Under the pieces are notes generated by a model, which was not told where the DNA came from, ran no database searches, and was given only the letters and a program-made list of their open reading frames with translations. Shown piece after piece: positions 16,458-25,130 of a stretch of 38,405 nt of DNA. How positions within the stretch are numbered: the first letter of the stretch is position 1; the number at the start of each line of letters is the position of its first letter. The position numbers and the translations under genes are program-made. Source of the DNA: Clostridia bacterium (lineage in GTDB: Bacteria; Bacillota; Clostridia; TANB77; UBA1234); contig JAFTQC010000009.1 of the NCBI GenBank assembly GCA_017462965.1, forward strand, positions 1-38,405. The letters are read 5' to 3'.

Positions 16458-19154
16458 TTATTCTTCTACGTCAATAGTGACTGCTAGCCCCGCAACATAC
16501 TTCAAGGTATTTCCAACAATAATCTTATCCCCAGGAATCATTCTATATTCCCAAGTCTTACCGTCTGCATCGACTTCTGTCGCACATTGACACCACTTAA
16601 TCGCTGCTTTAGCCTTTTCCTGCACCTCATCATTATCAGTTTGATTGCTTGCTTTTACCTCTATCATATACTTCTTATCCGTTGTTTCGACTAAGAAATC
16701 AGGATTGTACTGTTTCGCAGCACGGTAAAACAAACCAAGTTGATTCAACGGCGGCTTTATGAAGCGAATCACATCTTCATCCTCTTCTAATATTACCGAT
16801 AATCTTCTTTCATCATCACTATCAAAAGCATTCTCTGCATAATATGACTTTTTGTATCCTGTAAAAAGATACTGTCTAATACTTTTCTTATCTGAAATTT
16901 CTTTCTTATAATGCAATCGTCCATCTGCTTTCATATTTTTGACAAATTGACCAAATACAATAAGATCTTGCTGAACGTTGTATACAAACTCCGTTTTTTC
17001 ATCCTTAGATGCATATATCTGTGTCCTCAAATCGTCAACAATCAACGTCGCATATCTTCGAACAATCTTTTTCTTATCTTCTGCACTACCCTCAATCAAT
17101 GCCAAATATTGATCAACTACATCAAGAATAAACTCAGCGTCATCCGAACTAAATTCTGGAATGCTTTCTAACAGCGAGACCGCCAACATATTTTCTGGAT
17201 TTTCTACAATTAATGCATCTGCATCTAACACCTGCAACAATTTTTCATTAATTGTGTCATAACGTTCAATTTTCGATGCTGCCAAATCAAAATCTTGAAT
17301 ATTTCTCTTTACCTGAAACGGCTTAAATGTAATTGCGGAACTGTAGCTAATACATATTTTCGGAACTGAAATTGCAACTCTTTTTAATTCTTCAATCTTT
17401 TGAACAAACAGTTCTTTCGCATACGGAACTATCGCTTTTAATCCAGATGATTTCGGAAAATCTACCTGTTCCATTCTTGTATCATTCTGTACAAATACCG
17501 AATCTGCTACCGGAGTTACTTCCTGTTCACTGCCTGTCGCTGCCGACTGCGTCTCCTGCATCATATCGAATAATGATAACTGTCCACTGTCTTCCGTCTG
17601 CTTCTTCGGCATATTTTTCTTGACGTATGCCTTTTGATATGATTCAAACAGTTTTTCCGTAGTCTGTTTATCACTAATATCTTGATATGACTTAATTCCA
17701 TTTTCACGCAAAGCTTCATCAAACAAAGATAACTGTGCCGTCTCTACTACCGTTTCTACTTGAACCGTTTTTACATCTGGAATGTCTTCTTCATCTAAGT
17801 TTCTCTTCTTAAATACAGGATTATTTTTGATATCATCAATAATCTCTCGATAATGATCATGCGCTACAATATCCAAGGTATCTAATTCTTCTATCCCTGT
17901 AATTTCACCAAACGGTAAACGTAATCCTCTACCAATAGTCTGCAAAGCCAAAATATCACTTTTCGCAGCGTTTAAAGGAATAATGGTAAAGAGATTATTT
18001 ACATCCCAACCTTCTTTTAACTTATACACATGTAAAACAATTTCAATTGGATTTGTATTCTTTTCAATGGTCAAAAGTTTTTGAATGTTTTCCTCTGTTT
18101 CCGCACCGCTAGTACTAGAGTCAATCTCAATTACCTTTCCGACATATCTTCCACCAAAGAAAGCATCAGAATCTATCTTCTCCTTAATCTTCTTGGCATG
18201 TGTTGTGTCTTTACATGCAACTAAAACAATAGGTTTTACTTGCTCCACTCCATTCTCAAGACAATACTTATAAACAATGGCTTTCCTCCTCTCATGAAGC
18301 TTAATACCATCTTTCAATTTCATCTCTTCAATATCATCATCTGAATATCCCGCTGTATTAGTTCTGCCCATAACTACAGGAATCTTTAAAAACTTTCCTG
18401 CACCTTCTTCTAAACCATAATGATATATTATGTTCTTATTTGTAGATTTAGGTGTTGCAGTAAATTCAAGTCCTAATATTGGATTCAAATAATTGATAGC
18501 GGTCTTCGAAGCCGGAGCATAATATCTATGCGCTTCATCCATACATATTACAAGATCATCAAAAGAACGCAGAACCTCCGCAAAGGAACCACCTAAATTC
18601 TCGTGAAACTTGTGGAATTTGAACTCTAAGTCACCACGCGTAAAAATCTTTGCAATATTGAAAATAAATATCTGAATTTCAGACGTATTTTCAACAAACA
18701 TTTCCTGCTGAACATATTTTACCGGATACGACAAATAGTTTTCTCCATCATACACCTTCGGTCTACCCATTTCTGCTTCAAGACCTTTAAACATATATTT
18801 AGGATGTCCCGGCACAGCTTCTCTTCTCATCTTGTCATAAATTGTATTTCCTGGTGCCAAGATAAAAAAGTGCCTATATCCTTTGGTTTTGTACAAATAG
18901 TAAATACATGCGCCCATAAGACGAGATTTACCAATACCTGTTGTCATATCAAAACAAAAGGACGGGAAATCAAACTCTTTATCTACTGTAATCTTATGAG
19001 GATTCTGGCAATACTCTGATGCTACTTTTTCTGCATTCTCTTTATCTATAGTTTTATATTCTACTCTAGAACTAATTGCATCAAAATACTTTAATGCCTC
19101 ATATTGAGGGTCTCGCAAGCTCATGGCCCATTTAATTTTATCTACGGAACTCAT
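16458..19154 (-). CDS. type III restriction enzyme Res-like helicase-nuclease
   Basis: An 898-residue SF2 helicase with a C-terminal nuclease motif. Walker A is MTTGIGKSR (TTGIGKS at 71-77), Walker B/DEAH is CMDEAHR (206-209), and motif VI is LQTIGRGLRLPFGE. Near the end, NPDFLVE then YMIEVKAS gives a PD-(D/E)XK site (Asp819, Glu832, Lys834), as in type III Res subunits. It would translocate or switch along DNA and cut it when paired with the Mod-like gene upstream (2-nt gap). Lengths of type III Res proteins are similar. A Glu/Gln-rich linker near residues 500-560 separates the helicase from the C-terminal half. Its place between the methyltransferase and drmA is not part of standard DISARM. 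Confidence 0.87.
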   Translation of the reverse strand: MSSVDKIKWAMSLRDPQYEALKYFDAISSRVEYKTIDKENAEKVASEYCQNPHKITVDKEFDFPSFCFDMTTGIGKSRLMGACIYYLYKTKGYRHFFILAPGNTIYDKMRREAVPGHPKYMFKGLEAEMGRPKVYDGENYLSYPVKYVQQEMFVENTSEIQIFIFNIAKIFTRGDLEFKFHKFHENLGGSFAEVLRSFDDLVICMDEAHRYYAPASKTAINYLNPILGLEFTATPKSTNKNIIYHYGLEEGAGKFLKIPVVMGRTNTAGYSDDDIEEMKLKDGIKLHERRKAIVYKYCLENGVEQVKPIVLVACKDTTHAKKIKEKIDSDAFFGGRYVGKVIEIDSSTSGAETEENIQKLLTIEKNTNPIEIVLHVYKLKEGWDVNNLFTIIPLNAAKSDILALQTIGRGLRLPFGEITGIEELDTLDIVAHDHYREIIDDIKNNPVFKKRNLDEEDIPDVKTVQVETVVETAQLSLFDEALRENGIKSYQDISDKQTTEKLFESYQKAYVKKNMPKKQTEDSGQLSLFDMMQETQSAATGSEQEVTPVADSVFVQNDTRMEQVDFPKSSGLKAIVPYAKELFVQKIEELKRVAISVPKICISYSSAITFKPFQVKRNIQDFDLAASKIERYDTINEKLLQVLDADALIVENPENMLAVSLLESIPEFSSDDAEFILDVVDQYLALIEGSAEDKKKIVRRYATLIVDDLRTQIYASKDEKTEFVYNVQQDLIVFGQFVKNMKADGRLHYKKEISDKKSIRQYLFTGYKKSYYAENAFDSDDERRLSVILEEDEDVIRFIKPPLNQLGLFYRAAKQYNPDFLVETTDKKYMIEVKASNQTDNDEVQEKAKAAIKWCQCATEVDADGKTWEYRMIPGDKIIVGNTLKYVAGLAVTIDVEE

Positions 19155-19156
19155 TC

Positions 19157-20668
19157 TTATACCTCACTCTCAAATGTACATTTCTTCAGTAAATCTTTCG
19201 GTATCTTCTTTACCTCCACATTCTCTGGCAACATCATATCTGCTTGATTTTTCTTACAATAAATTAACAAGCTCTGTCTCTCACCTAATGTTTTCATAAC
19301 AGACATTACATATTTTGTATTTACAAACTCTTCTGTAATATGAATAAATCTATTTTCAGAAGAATAACCCTGAAATTCTCCTGCTGGAGCATATGTAAAT
19401 CCTTCTATTTTACATATTGCTTCACATACCATTTCCCAAGTATATGAAGGATTTATTTGGTATACTGGCAATACAGGATTTTTTACAAGCAAAGGTTCTG
19501 CAAGTTCATAAAACTTATAACCACCACCGCCTTGCCAAGCAACTTCTTTGGATATACCACCTTGTTCGCCCTCAACAACACTATCCATTCTAACTTTACA
19601 ATGTGTATAACAATGATCTCCTAGCTCTATTCCAATCCATTTCCTGCCCATCTTATGCGCAACAGCCGCCGTAGTACCTGACCCCAAAAAAGAATCTAAA
19701 ACTATATCGCCCGGCTTTGTGGCTAAAAATATAATTCTTTGAATTAGTCTCTCTGGCTTTGGTGTTGCAAATACTGATTCCATGTTAAATTTTTTAACTT
19801 CTCTCTTCGCTTCTTGATTATCTCCCACTTCAGTACGATACCAAATAGTTTTACATACCATTCCCTGCTTTACTTCCGATAAAAATCTCTTGACCCTAGG
19901 TACTCCTTGTCCATCACTCCCAAAATAAATTCTGTTATCAGCCAATAATTCTTCATATCTTTGTGGACTACACATCCAACTTCTCCCTTGTGGAGGATTT
20001 ACAACACGCCCAGCAGGGGTTGTTATTGGATAATCACAACTAGCAGAATATGTTCTCACATTTAAATTATCTGATTGCCATGGTCCTCTTGGATCATTAT
20101 CTGGATTTTTATATCTCGCATCCATTTCTGCAGAACGTTCCATTAAATTTGGACGCCAGACATTTTTATTTTTAGCATAAACCATTATAAAATCATGACT
20201 ATCTGACAGCCACTTTGCATCATTTTGTGGAGCATACTTTTTTTCCCAAATTACATTTGCAACAAAATTGGTACGTCCAAATATTTCATCTAATACAATT
20301 TTCAAATATGCCTGCTCATCATCATCAATGCTAATCCAAATACTGCCATCTTCGGAGAGCAGATTATACATAATTTCTACTCTTTTTCTTATTAATGATA
20401 ACCATATGGAATGTTGAAGCCCATCATCATATTGCTCAAAAGCGTTACCCGTATTATATGGCGGATCTATATATATACATTTTACCTTCCCCGCATAATC
20501 ATGCTCTAATGCTTTAAGCGCCAAAAGATTATCTCCATGAATCAGCATATTCTCTGCGTTCTCATCACCATAAGACTTTGATTTATCTTCAATCAAAATT
20601 CTTGGCTCTAACTTCTCTTCTTCATATTTACCAACCCATGTAAGTTCTAATTTCCCTCTCTTGTCCAT
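19157..20668 (-). CDS. N6-adenine DNA methyltransferase (type III Mod-like)
   Basis: A 503-residue beta-class methyltransferase: the catalytic motif IV comes first (IDPPYNTGNAF; DPPY at 68-71) and the S-adenosylmethionine-binding motif I comes later (DSFLGSGTTAA at 325-335, followed by GIELG). The ~200 residues between them hold the target-recognition region. N-terminal LELTWVGKYEE and ENMLIHGDNLLALKAL are typical of Mod-like enzymes next to a Res gene. AGGAGG lies 5 nt before the ATG. Here it stands where class 1 DISARM carries drmMI, but it is shorter and of the type III Mod kind. It would protect host DNA at the sites cut by the operon's nuclease. Confidence 0.88.
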   Translation of the reverse strand: MDKRGKLELTWVGKYEEEKLEPRILIEDKSKSYGDENAENMLIHGDNLLALKALEHDYAGKVKCIYIDPPYNTGNAFEQYDDGLQHSIWLSLIRKRVEIMYNLLSEDGSIWISIDDDEQAYLKIVLDEIFGRTNFVANVIWEKKYAPQNDAKWLSDSHDFIMVYAKNKNVWRPNLMERSAEMDARYKNPDNDPRGPWQSDNLNVRTYSASCDYPITTPAGRVVNPPQGRSWMCSPQRYEELLADNRIYFGSDGQGVPRVKRFLSEVKQGMVCKTIWYRTEVGDNQEAKREVKKFNMESVFATPKPERLIQRIIFLATKPGDIVLDSFLGSGTTAAVAHKMGRKWIGIELGDHCYTHCKVRMDSVVEGEQGGISKEVAWQGGGGYKFYELAEPLLVKNPVLPVYQINPSYTWEMVCEAICKIEGFTYAPAGEFQGYSSENRFIHITEEFVNTKYVMSVMKTLGERQSLLIYCKKNQADMMLPENVEVKKIPKDLLKKCTFESEV

Positions 20669-20677
20669 GGTATCCTC

Positions 20678-23269
20678 CTAAAATTTAATTACCATCTTTA
20701 CATACAATAATGGTTTTCTAACTATTTCACGCTCAAACTCTTCTTGCATCCTAGAAGCTTCTGTTTCTAACATACTTACTTCGTCATGAAAACTTTTTAT
20801 CATTTCTTCCTGTTTACTTTTCAGTTCTTCCAATCTCTTTTTTAACGCAATTTTTCGTCTAAAATCTGCTTCTACTTCATACTGGCTCATAAGCTCATCC
20901 GTATCAGAAGTATCCTTTACTTTTAGAACATACTCTTCTTTTCGTAATTCAAGCCAATTATCAACTTTCAAATTATGGTTTCTAATGATTTCTCGCTTCG
21001 ATTCCTGATAGTTGCGCCATAGAAATTGCTCTAACTTTTCAATATATGCTATTACACTTGCGTCATTGGCATTTTGTTCTTTTATTTTGACATCCTCTAT
21101 TTGTGAAACTAGCTCTCGCACCATTTCGTCTTCCACTGTAAACATTTTCCCTTGTTCGTCAACAATGTAGAAAACACAGTTTTCAATAGAATCATCTAAA
21201 TAATATCCACCTATCAAAATATATCCATGCTCAATTTGAGAAATATGCAACTTCTCCTGCATAACATAGTACTTTGGAAACCTACCATATTCTCCAGAAG
21301 TATTTATTTTACCCCAATACCGTTTTTGAGATTGGTATTTCTCTATATCATCCATAATTCTCTCAAAACTTTGCTTATGAGCATCTGGTGTCTTGTGAGT
21401 AAGAAGACCTCTTAACTCATCCATTTTTCTGTTTCTTTTTCGTTCTAATTCTTTCTCTAACGCTGAAAATTCTTTCGTAAACTCTGCTGCTGACCTACAC
21501 TCTTGATATATCTGTGAAACTCTTTTTTCAAAGTCAGCCCCACTTTCTAATAGGCCTATTGCTTTGTCTGACGCACCAAATACACCTTGAAACAATTCAA
21601 ACTTTTCCGAAAGAATTTCATATACCCGTCTATCTGCAACATTCTGCGTATTAAGTAAATTAATAACTACCACATCATTTTTTTGACCATATCTATGACA
21701 ACGCCCAATACGCTGCTCGATTTTCTGCGGATTCCAAGGTAAGTCATAATTTATAACAGTATTGCAAAATTGCAAATTCAAACCTTCAGAACCAGAATCT
21801 GTTACCAACAAAATTTTGTATTCATCACGAAATGCTTCAACTATTGCATTTTTTATTTCTACATTTCTACTTCCATAATTGCGTCCGTAATTTCTGGCCT
21901 TCCAAGCTTTATATATTTGCTTAGTTATATTGTCATTTGCACTCCCGTTAAATTTCAATATTTGCCCCTCATATCCGTTCTCTGATAAGGTTTCAAATAT
22001 ATATTGCTGTGTTCGAACAGATTCGGTAAAAATAACAATCTTGTTCGCAATGCCTTCTTTTTCTTGAAAATTAAACGCAGTAATTACAGCTCTTTTTAAA
22101 GCAGTCATCTTTGCATTTCTTTGAATATTTTCTGACTTAGTAATTATCTCATCAACTTCATCGATTTCGTGCTGAATAAACTGATTAACCTTTTCTCTTG
22201 TATATAACTCGTCCTGTTTACTTTCTTCTGTTTCTTCAACATCCTCCTCGTCAAAGAAACTAAAGAAAAAATCTAAACTTTCATCTGCTGTTTCTTTCCT
22301 TGTAGTTTCTTTTAATGTTATCAGACGATTTCTTAACACCTTAAATGTTTCTGCTACTGCCATACTTGATGAAGCCAAAAGTTTTCTTATTACTGACGTA
22401 ATCAACGCACGGCGTGAATTGGGTAATGCATACAAAATCTCTTTTTGAAGATAATTGTTTATCAGCACATATAACTCAATCTCCGGCAAGGATAATTCAA
22501 AATCAACTGTCATCTCTTTTCTTTCAGAAAAACGAACATATTCTGCCACTTCACTCCTTAGAGTGCGCTGTACTACTGGTTCTAATAATTTTTTCAAATC
22601 AGAATACTGTTCATTTCGCAAGTATCTCTCGTTGAAAACCGCCTTGCTATAAAAGATACGATCGTCTACATACTGAACTAAACCATAAATATCAAGTAAC
22701 GAATTCTGCATAGGAGTAGCGGTCAACAGAATTTTAGGTATGCCTTTTGTAAGCTCATGCAATGCATTTGCCATCTTGGAGCCATTTTTATGAACATTTC
22801 TTAACCTATGTGCTTCATCAAAAACACAAAAATCCCAGGCCACTTTCCCAATGTCAGCTTTTCTCTTCGCCGCAAAATTGTATGACATAATAACAACTGC
22901 CTGCTTCTTTTTAACTGCCACTATGTAATCTTCCCAATTAGAACTATCTACAATAAGTGCTTCAATATTAAATTTCTCTTCTAATTCTAATTGCCATTGT
23001 TTCCGTAAATTTGAAGGCATAATTAGCAAAATTTTCTTCCAACCACTTTGAAGTAAATACTTTATCACAAGACCAGCTTCAATAGTCTTTCCCAAACCAA
23101 CTTCATCTGATAAAATTGCGCCCCCTAAAGGAATAGCAGAAAGTGCGAATGTAAATGCTTCTATCTGGTGTGGATTAATATCAATCTCTGCCGATTCCAG
23201 ACAGCTATATGGACTTTTATTCAATTCTTGCTGTTTGATTTCTGCATAAACTGATTCAACAACACCCAT
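20678..23269 (-). CDS. drmD: SNF2/RapA-type helicase (DrmD-like)
   Basis: An 863-residue SNF2-family translocase. Motifs: INPHQIEAF (Q motif region), Walker A SDEVGLGKTIEAGL (55-68), DEAH 151-154 in VFDEAHRLRN, LTATPMQNSL, SEGLNLQFCN, and PWNPQKIEQRIGRCHRYGQ. The last ~250 residues are Lys/Glu-rich with long coiled coils. A SNF2 helicase next to a methyltransferase and upstream of drmA and drmB is the arrangement of class 1 DISARM, where it is called DrmD. The assignment rests on family plus position, since SNF2 proteins occur in other defence loci too. It begins 15 nt after the cytosine methyltransferase, with AAAGGAG upstream. Confidence 0.82.
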   Translation of the reverse strand: MGVVESVYAEIKQQELNKSPYSCLESAEIDINPHQIEAFTFALSAIPLGGAILSDEVGLGKTIEAGLVIKYLLQSGWKKILLIMPSNLRKQWQLELEEKFNIEALIVDSSNWEDYIVAVKKKQAVVIMSYNFAAKRKADIGKVAWDFCVFDEAHRLRNVHKNGSKMANALHELTKGIPKILLTATPMQNSLLDIYGLVQYVDDRIFYSKAVFNERYLRNEQYSDLKKLLEPVVQRTLRSEVAEYVRFSERKEMTVDFELSLPEIELYVLINNYLQKEILYALPNSRRALITSVIRKLLASSSMAVAETFKVLRNRLITLKETTRKETADESLDFFFSFFDEEDVEETEESKQDELYTREKVNQFIQHEIDEVDEIITKSENIQRNAKMTALKRAVITAFNFQEKEGIANKIVIFTESVRTQQYIFETLSENGYEGQILKFNGSANDNITKQIYKAWKARNYGRNYGSRNVEIKNAIVEAFRDEYKILLVTDSGSEGLNLQFCNTVINYDLPWNPQKIEQRIGRCHRYGQKNDVVVINLLNTQNVADRRVYEILSEKFELFQGVFGASDKAIGLLESGADFEKRVSQIYQECRSAAEFTKEFSALEKELERKRNRKMDELRGLLTHKTPDAHKQSFERIMDDIEKYQSQKRYWGKINTSGEYGRFPKYYVMQEKLHISQIEHGYILIGGYYLDDSIENCVFYIVDEQGKMFTVEDEMVRELVSQIEDVKIKEQNANDASVIAYIEKLEQFLWRNYQESKREIIRNHNLKVDNWLELRKEEYVLKVKDTSDTDELMSQYEVEADFRRKIALKKRLEELKSKQEEMIKSFHDEVSMLETEASRMQEEFEREIVRKPLLYVKMVIKF

Positions 23270-23284
23270 TATTGCCTACTCCTT

Positions 23285-24559
23285 TTATTTCTTACTCAAC
23301 TGCTCTTTTATCTTATCCGCTATTTGTTTCGCCATCATCGGAGGAACAGCATTCCCGATTTGTACAAACTGGGCTGTACGTGGTCCCTCAAAATAGTAAT
23401 TATCCGGAAATGACTGCAATCGAGCAGCTTCTCTTACTGTAATTGATCTATGCTGATCAATATCCGGATGTATAAAGTAATGCCCATCCTTTGACAAATG
23501 TGCCAAAATCGTATGACAATACTCCATATCCCCTTCAACCACTTTAAAACGGTCTGTGAATGATGTTCTATTTGTATGGGTCTTCAGATTTTCTGGCAAA
23601 TCGTCATATCGTAATCGCTTATGTTGACTGTTAGAATACCATAAATCAATTACACGTTTATAAATTTCGATATCCTGATCTGTATGAGGTCTGGCTACAT
23701 GTCCAGTCAACACATCTGCTTTTTCTCGGATAGCATTTTTCTTCACATAGCTCTTTACTTTTCTCATATCGTGCACAAGATAATCATCCGACTTCCCACC
23801 TGGCTTTAATGAAGATAAATCATCCAACAAATCGCTAACCAATGCCTTTCCCGTAATAATATTAAACTCTGGGTATTCATAACCGGTTCCTTTTAGCCAA
23901 CCAACAATAATTACTCGTTTTCTACTTTGTAATACGCCAAAGTCTTTAGCATTCAACTCATGTGGCTCTATTTCATATCCCACTCTTCTCATATAGCTTT
24001 GAAGATTTTTATATGCTTGTCCGCCGCGTGCAGTTTTGATACCTGCCACATTTTCAAATACAAACATTCTTGGTTTGTATTTTGTTAAAAACTGTACATA
24101 CATCTTGTATAATTCATTTCGCGGATCTTCTTCCATTGGCACAAGCATATGACTACTTTGTGCTCTTCCAACAAGCGAATATGCTTGGCATGGCGGGCCC
24201 CCTACAATAACATCTATTTGTTTTAAACCTTTCTCTGCCATAACTGTATCAATTGTCTTAAAAATGTCTTTGATAGTTGCTGTAGACATTTCTTTATTAA
24301 TCACAGTTTTTAGTTCCTCCGCCGGAACTAACTTCAACAAGTCTTCTCTAGATATTTCACCCTTCTCATATTTATAATAACTATCCAATTTACCTTGTTC
24401 TTTTAGGTAAAAGTACGCTATTCTCGTTTGCAATGTCTTTGCCGCATATTCATTCATTTCAACATGGGCGACTGGTTCGAAACCGCTTTGCATAAAGCCT
24501 TCCGACAGCCCACCTGCCCCTGCAAACAAATCTATATAATTCAGACTTCCCGTCTCCAT
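23285..24559 (-). CDS. DNA (cytosine-5) methyltransferase (DrmMII-type)
   Basis: A 424-residue C5-methyltransferase with all main motifs: I (IDLFAGAGGLSEGF), IV (VGGPPCQAYS, catalytic Cys124), VI (FENVAG), VIII (QSRKRVIIVG) and IX/X (SITVREAARLQSFPD; QIGNAVPPMMA). About 60 residues of extra sequence lie between motifs I and IV. The frame opens with a GTG at 24571, but the ATG at 24559 has GAGGTG 9 nt upstream. C5 methyltransferases mark class 2 DISARM (drmMII), whereas drmD marks class 1, so this operon combines both. It sits 51 nt after the regulator gene; a TATAAT within that gap might provide an internal promoter, but no matching -35 is seen. Confidence 0.92.
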   Translation of the reverse strand: METGSLNYIDLFAGAGGLSEGFMQSGFEPVAHVEMNEYAAKTLQTRIAYFYLKEQGKLDSYYKYEKGEISREDLLKLVPAEELKTVINKEMSTATIKDIFKTIDTVMAEKGLKQIDVIVGGPPCQAYSLVGRAQSSHMLVPMEEDPRNELYKMYVQFLTKYKPRMFVFENVAGIKTARGGQAYKNLQSYMRRVGYEIEPHELNAKDFGVLQSRKRVIIVGWLKGTGYEYPEFNIITGKALVSDLLDDLSSLKPGGKSDDYLVHDMRKVKSYVKKNAIREKADVLTGHVARPHTDQDIEIYKRVIDLWYSNSQHKRLRYDDLPENLKTHTNRTSFTDRFKVVEGDMEYCHTILAHLSKDGHYFIHPDIDQHRSITVREAARLQSFPDNYYFEGPRTAQFVQIGNAVPPMMAKQIADKIKEQLSKK

Positions 24560-24610
24560 AATCCTGTTCACCTCATTATATCATTATTGTTGTCCAATAA
24601 ACAGGACTTA

Positions 24611-24877
24611 TCACTCTGACAGGGACATCTTTTCCAACAAATCGTATCCTTTGTCTAAGATAATATAACGGCCCTTTGCATGCGCCATCTGTATGTATCC
24701 TTCTTCAGCCAACTCCTTCATTAACTGATTTGTTTTAACTTTTCCACAATCAATAAGCGTAGCTATCTCTTGCTGGTTCAACGGGCACACTTTCTTTCCA
24801 TCAATTTCAATTTGTTTTTCCTTTAAAACCAATAAGATTTTTGTCTTTTCATTTACAAAATTTAAAACGTCGTTCAT
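24611..24877 (-). CDS. small winged-helix transcriptional regulator of the DISARM-like operon
   Basis: An 88-residue protein consistent with a winged helix: NQQEIATLIDCGKVKTNQLM as the helix-turn-helix (about residues 34-53), then ELAEEGYIQMAHAKGRYIIL as the recognition helix end and wing. Similar small HTH proteins precede other defence operons. It is the first gene of the operon, with its ATG at 24877 after AGAGGG. A perfect palindrome lies directly on the predicted transcription start in front of it, so it probably represses its own operon. That would hold back two methyltransferases and several nucleases until needed. The link between this protein and the palindrome is inference. Confidence 0.78.
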   Translation of the reverse strand: MNDVLNFVNEKTKILLVLKEKQIEIDGKKVCPLNQQEIATLIDCGKVKTNQLMKELAEEGYIQMAHAKGRYIILDKGYDLLEKMSLSE

Positions 24878-24893
24878 ACACTTTCCCTCTATT

Positions 24894-24953
24894 TTTCAAA
24901 ATGTATCAGTTTCATTTTGAAACCATTATACCATTAATATGAACGTTCTACAA
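24894..24953 (-). promoter_or_regulatory. promoter and palindromic operator of the DISARM-like operon
   Basis: On the minus strand a consensus -10 TATAAT (24930-24925) is preceded at 17 nt by a poor -35, TTGTAG (24953-24948). The predicted start near 24918 falls inside an inverted repeat with perfect 10-bp arms, TTTCAAAATG (24894-24903) and CATTTTGAAA (24913-24922), spaced by 9 nt. An 8-bp palindrome GAACGTTC (24941-24948) covers the upstream part of the promoter. A bound repressor would block initiation. Confidence 0.7.
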
Positions 24954-25009
24954 CCATTTACTATATGTTGACTGCAGGAACCCACAACCGTGCTTGTAAG
25001 GCAATAAGA

Positions 25010-25050
25010 AAGGCACTAACCCTCGGATTCACCCCAGCAATTAGTGCCTT
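25010..25050 (-). terminator. hairpin at the end of the 287-residue gene, probable terminator
   Basis: Perfect 10-bp arms AAGGCACTAA (25010-25019) and TTAGTGCCTT (25041-25050) enclose a 21-nt loop; outer bases AATAAG and TTATT extend the pairing with a bulge. On the minus strand the stem is followed by TCTTATT. It lies about 80 bp beyond the gene at 25131-25994 and separates it from the DISARM-like promoter. The loop is longer than usual, so a transposon-derived relic is also possible. The rest of 24954-25130 shows nothing further. Confidence 0.5.
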
Positions 25051-25130
25051 ATTGGCATCACAGCCTAGCACAGCTGTCTCCTACAGTAAACATATTAATT
25101 ATTACACCACATAAATTTTATTTGCATTTG

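Noticed and set aside
24573-24578. Second promoter in front of the cytosine methyltransferase
   Set aside because: A TATAAT is present but no -35 at suitable distance; kept only as a remark in the gene entry.
24941-24948. GAACGTTC as an SOS (LexA) box
   Set aside because: The Gram-positive LexA site needs GAAC and GTTC separated by four bases; here they abut.
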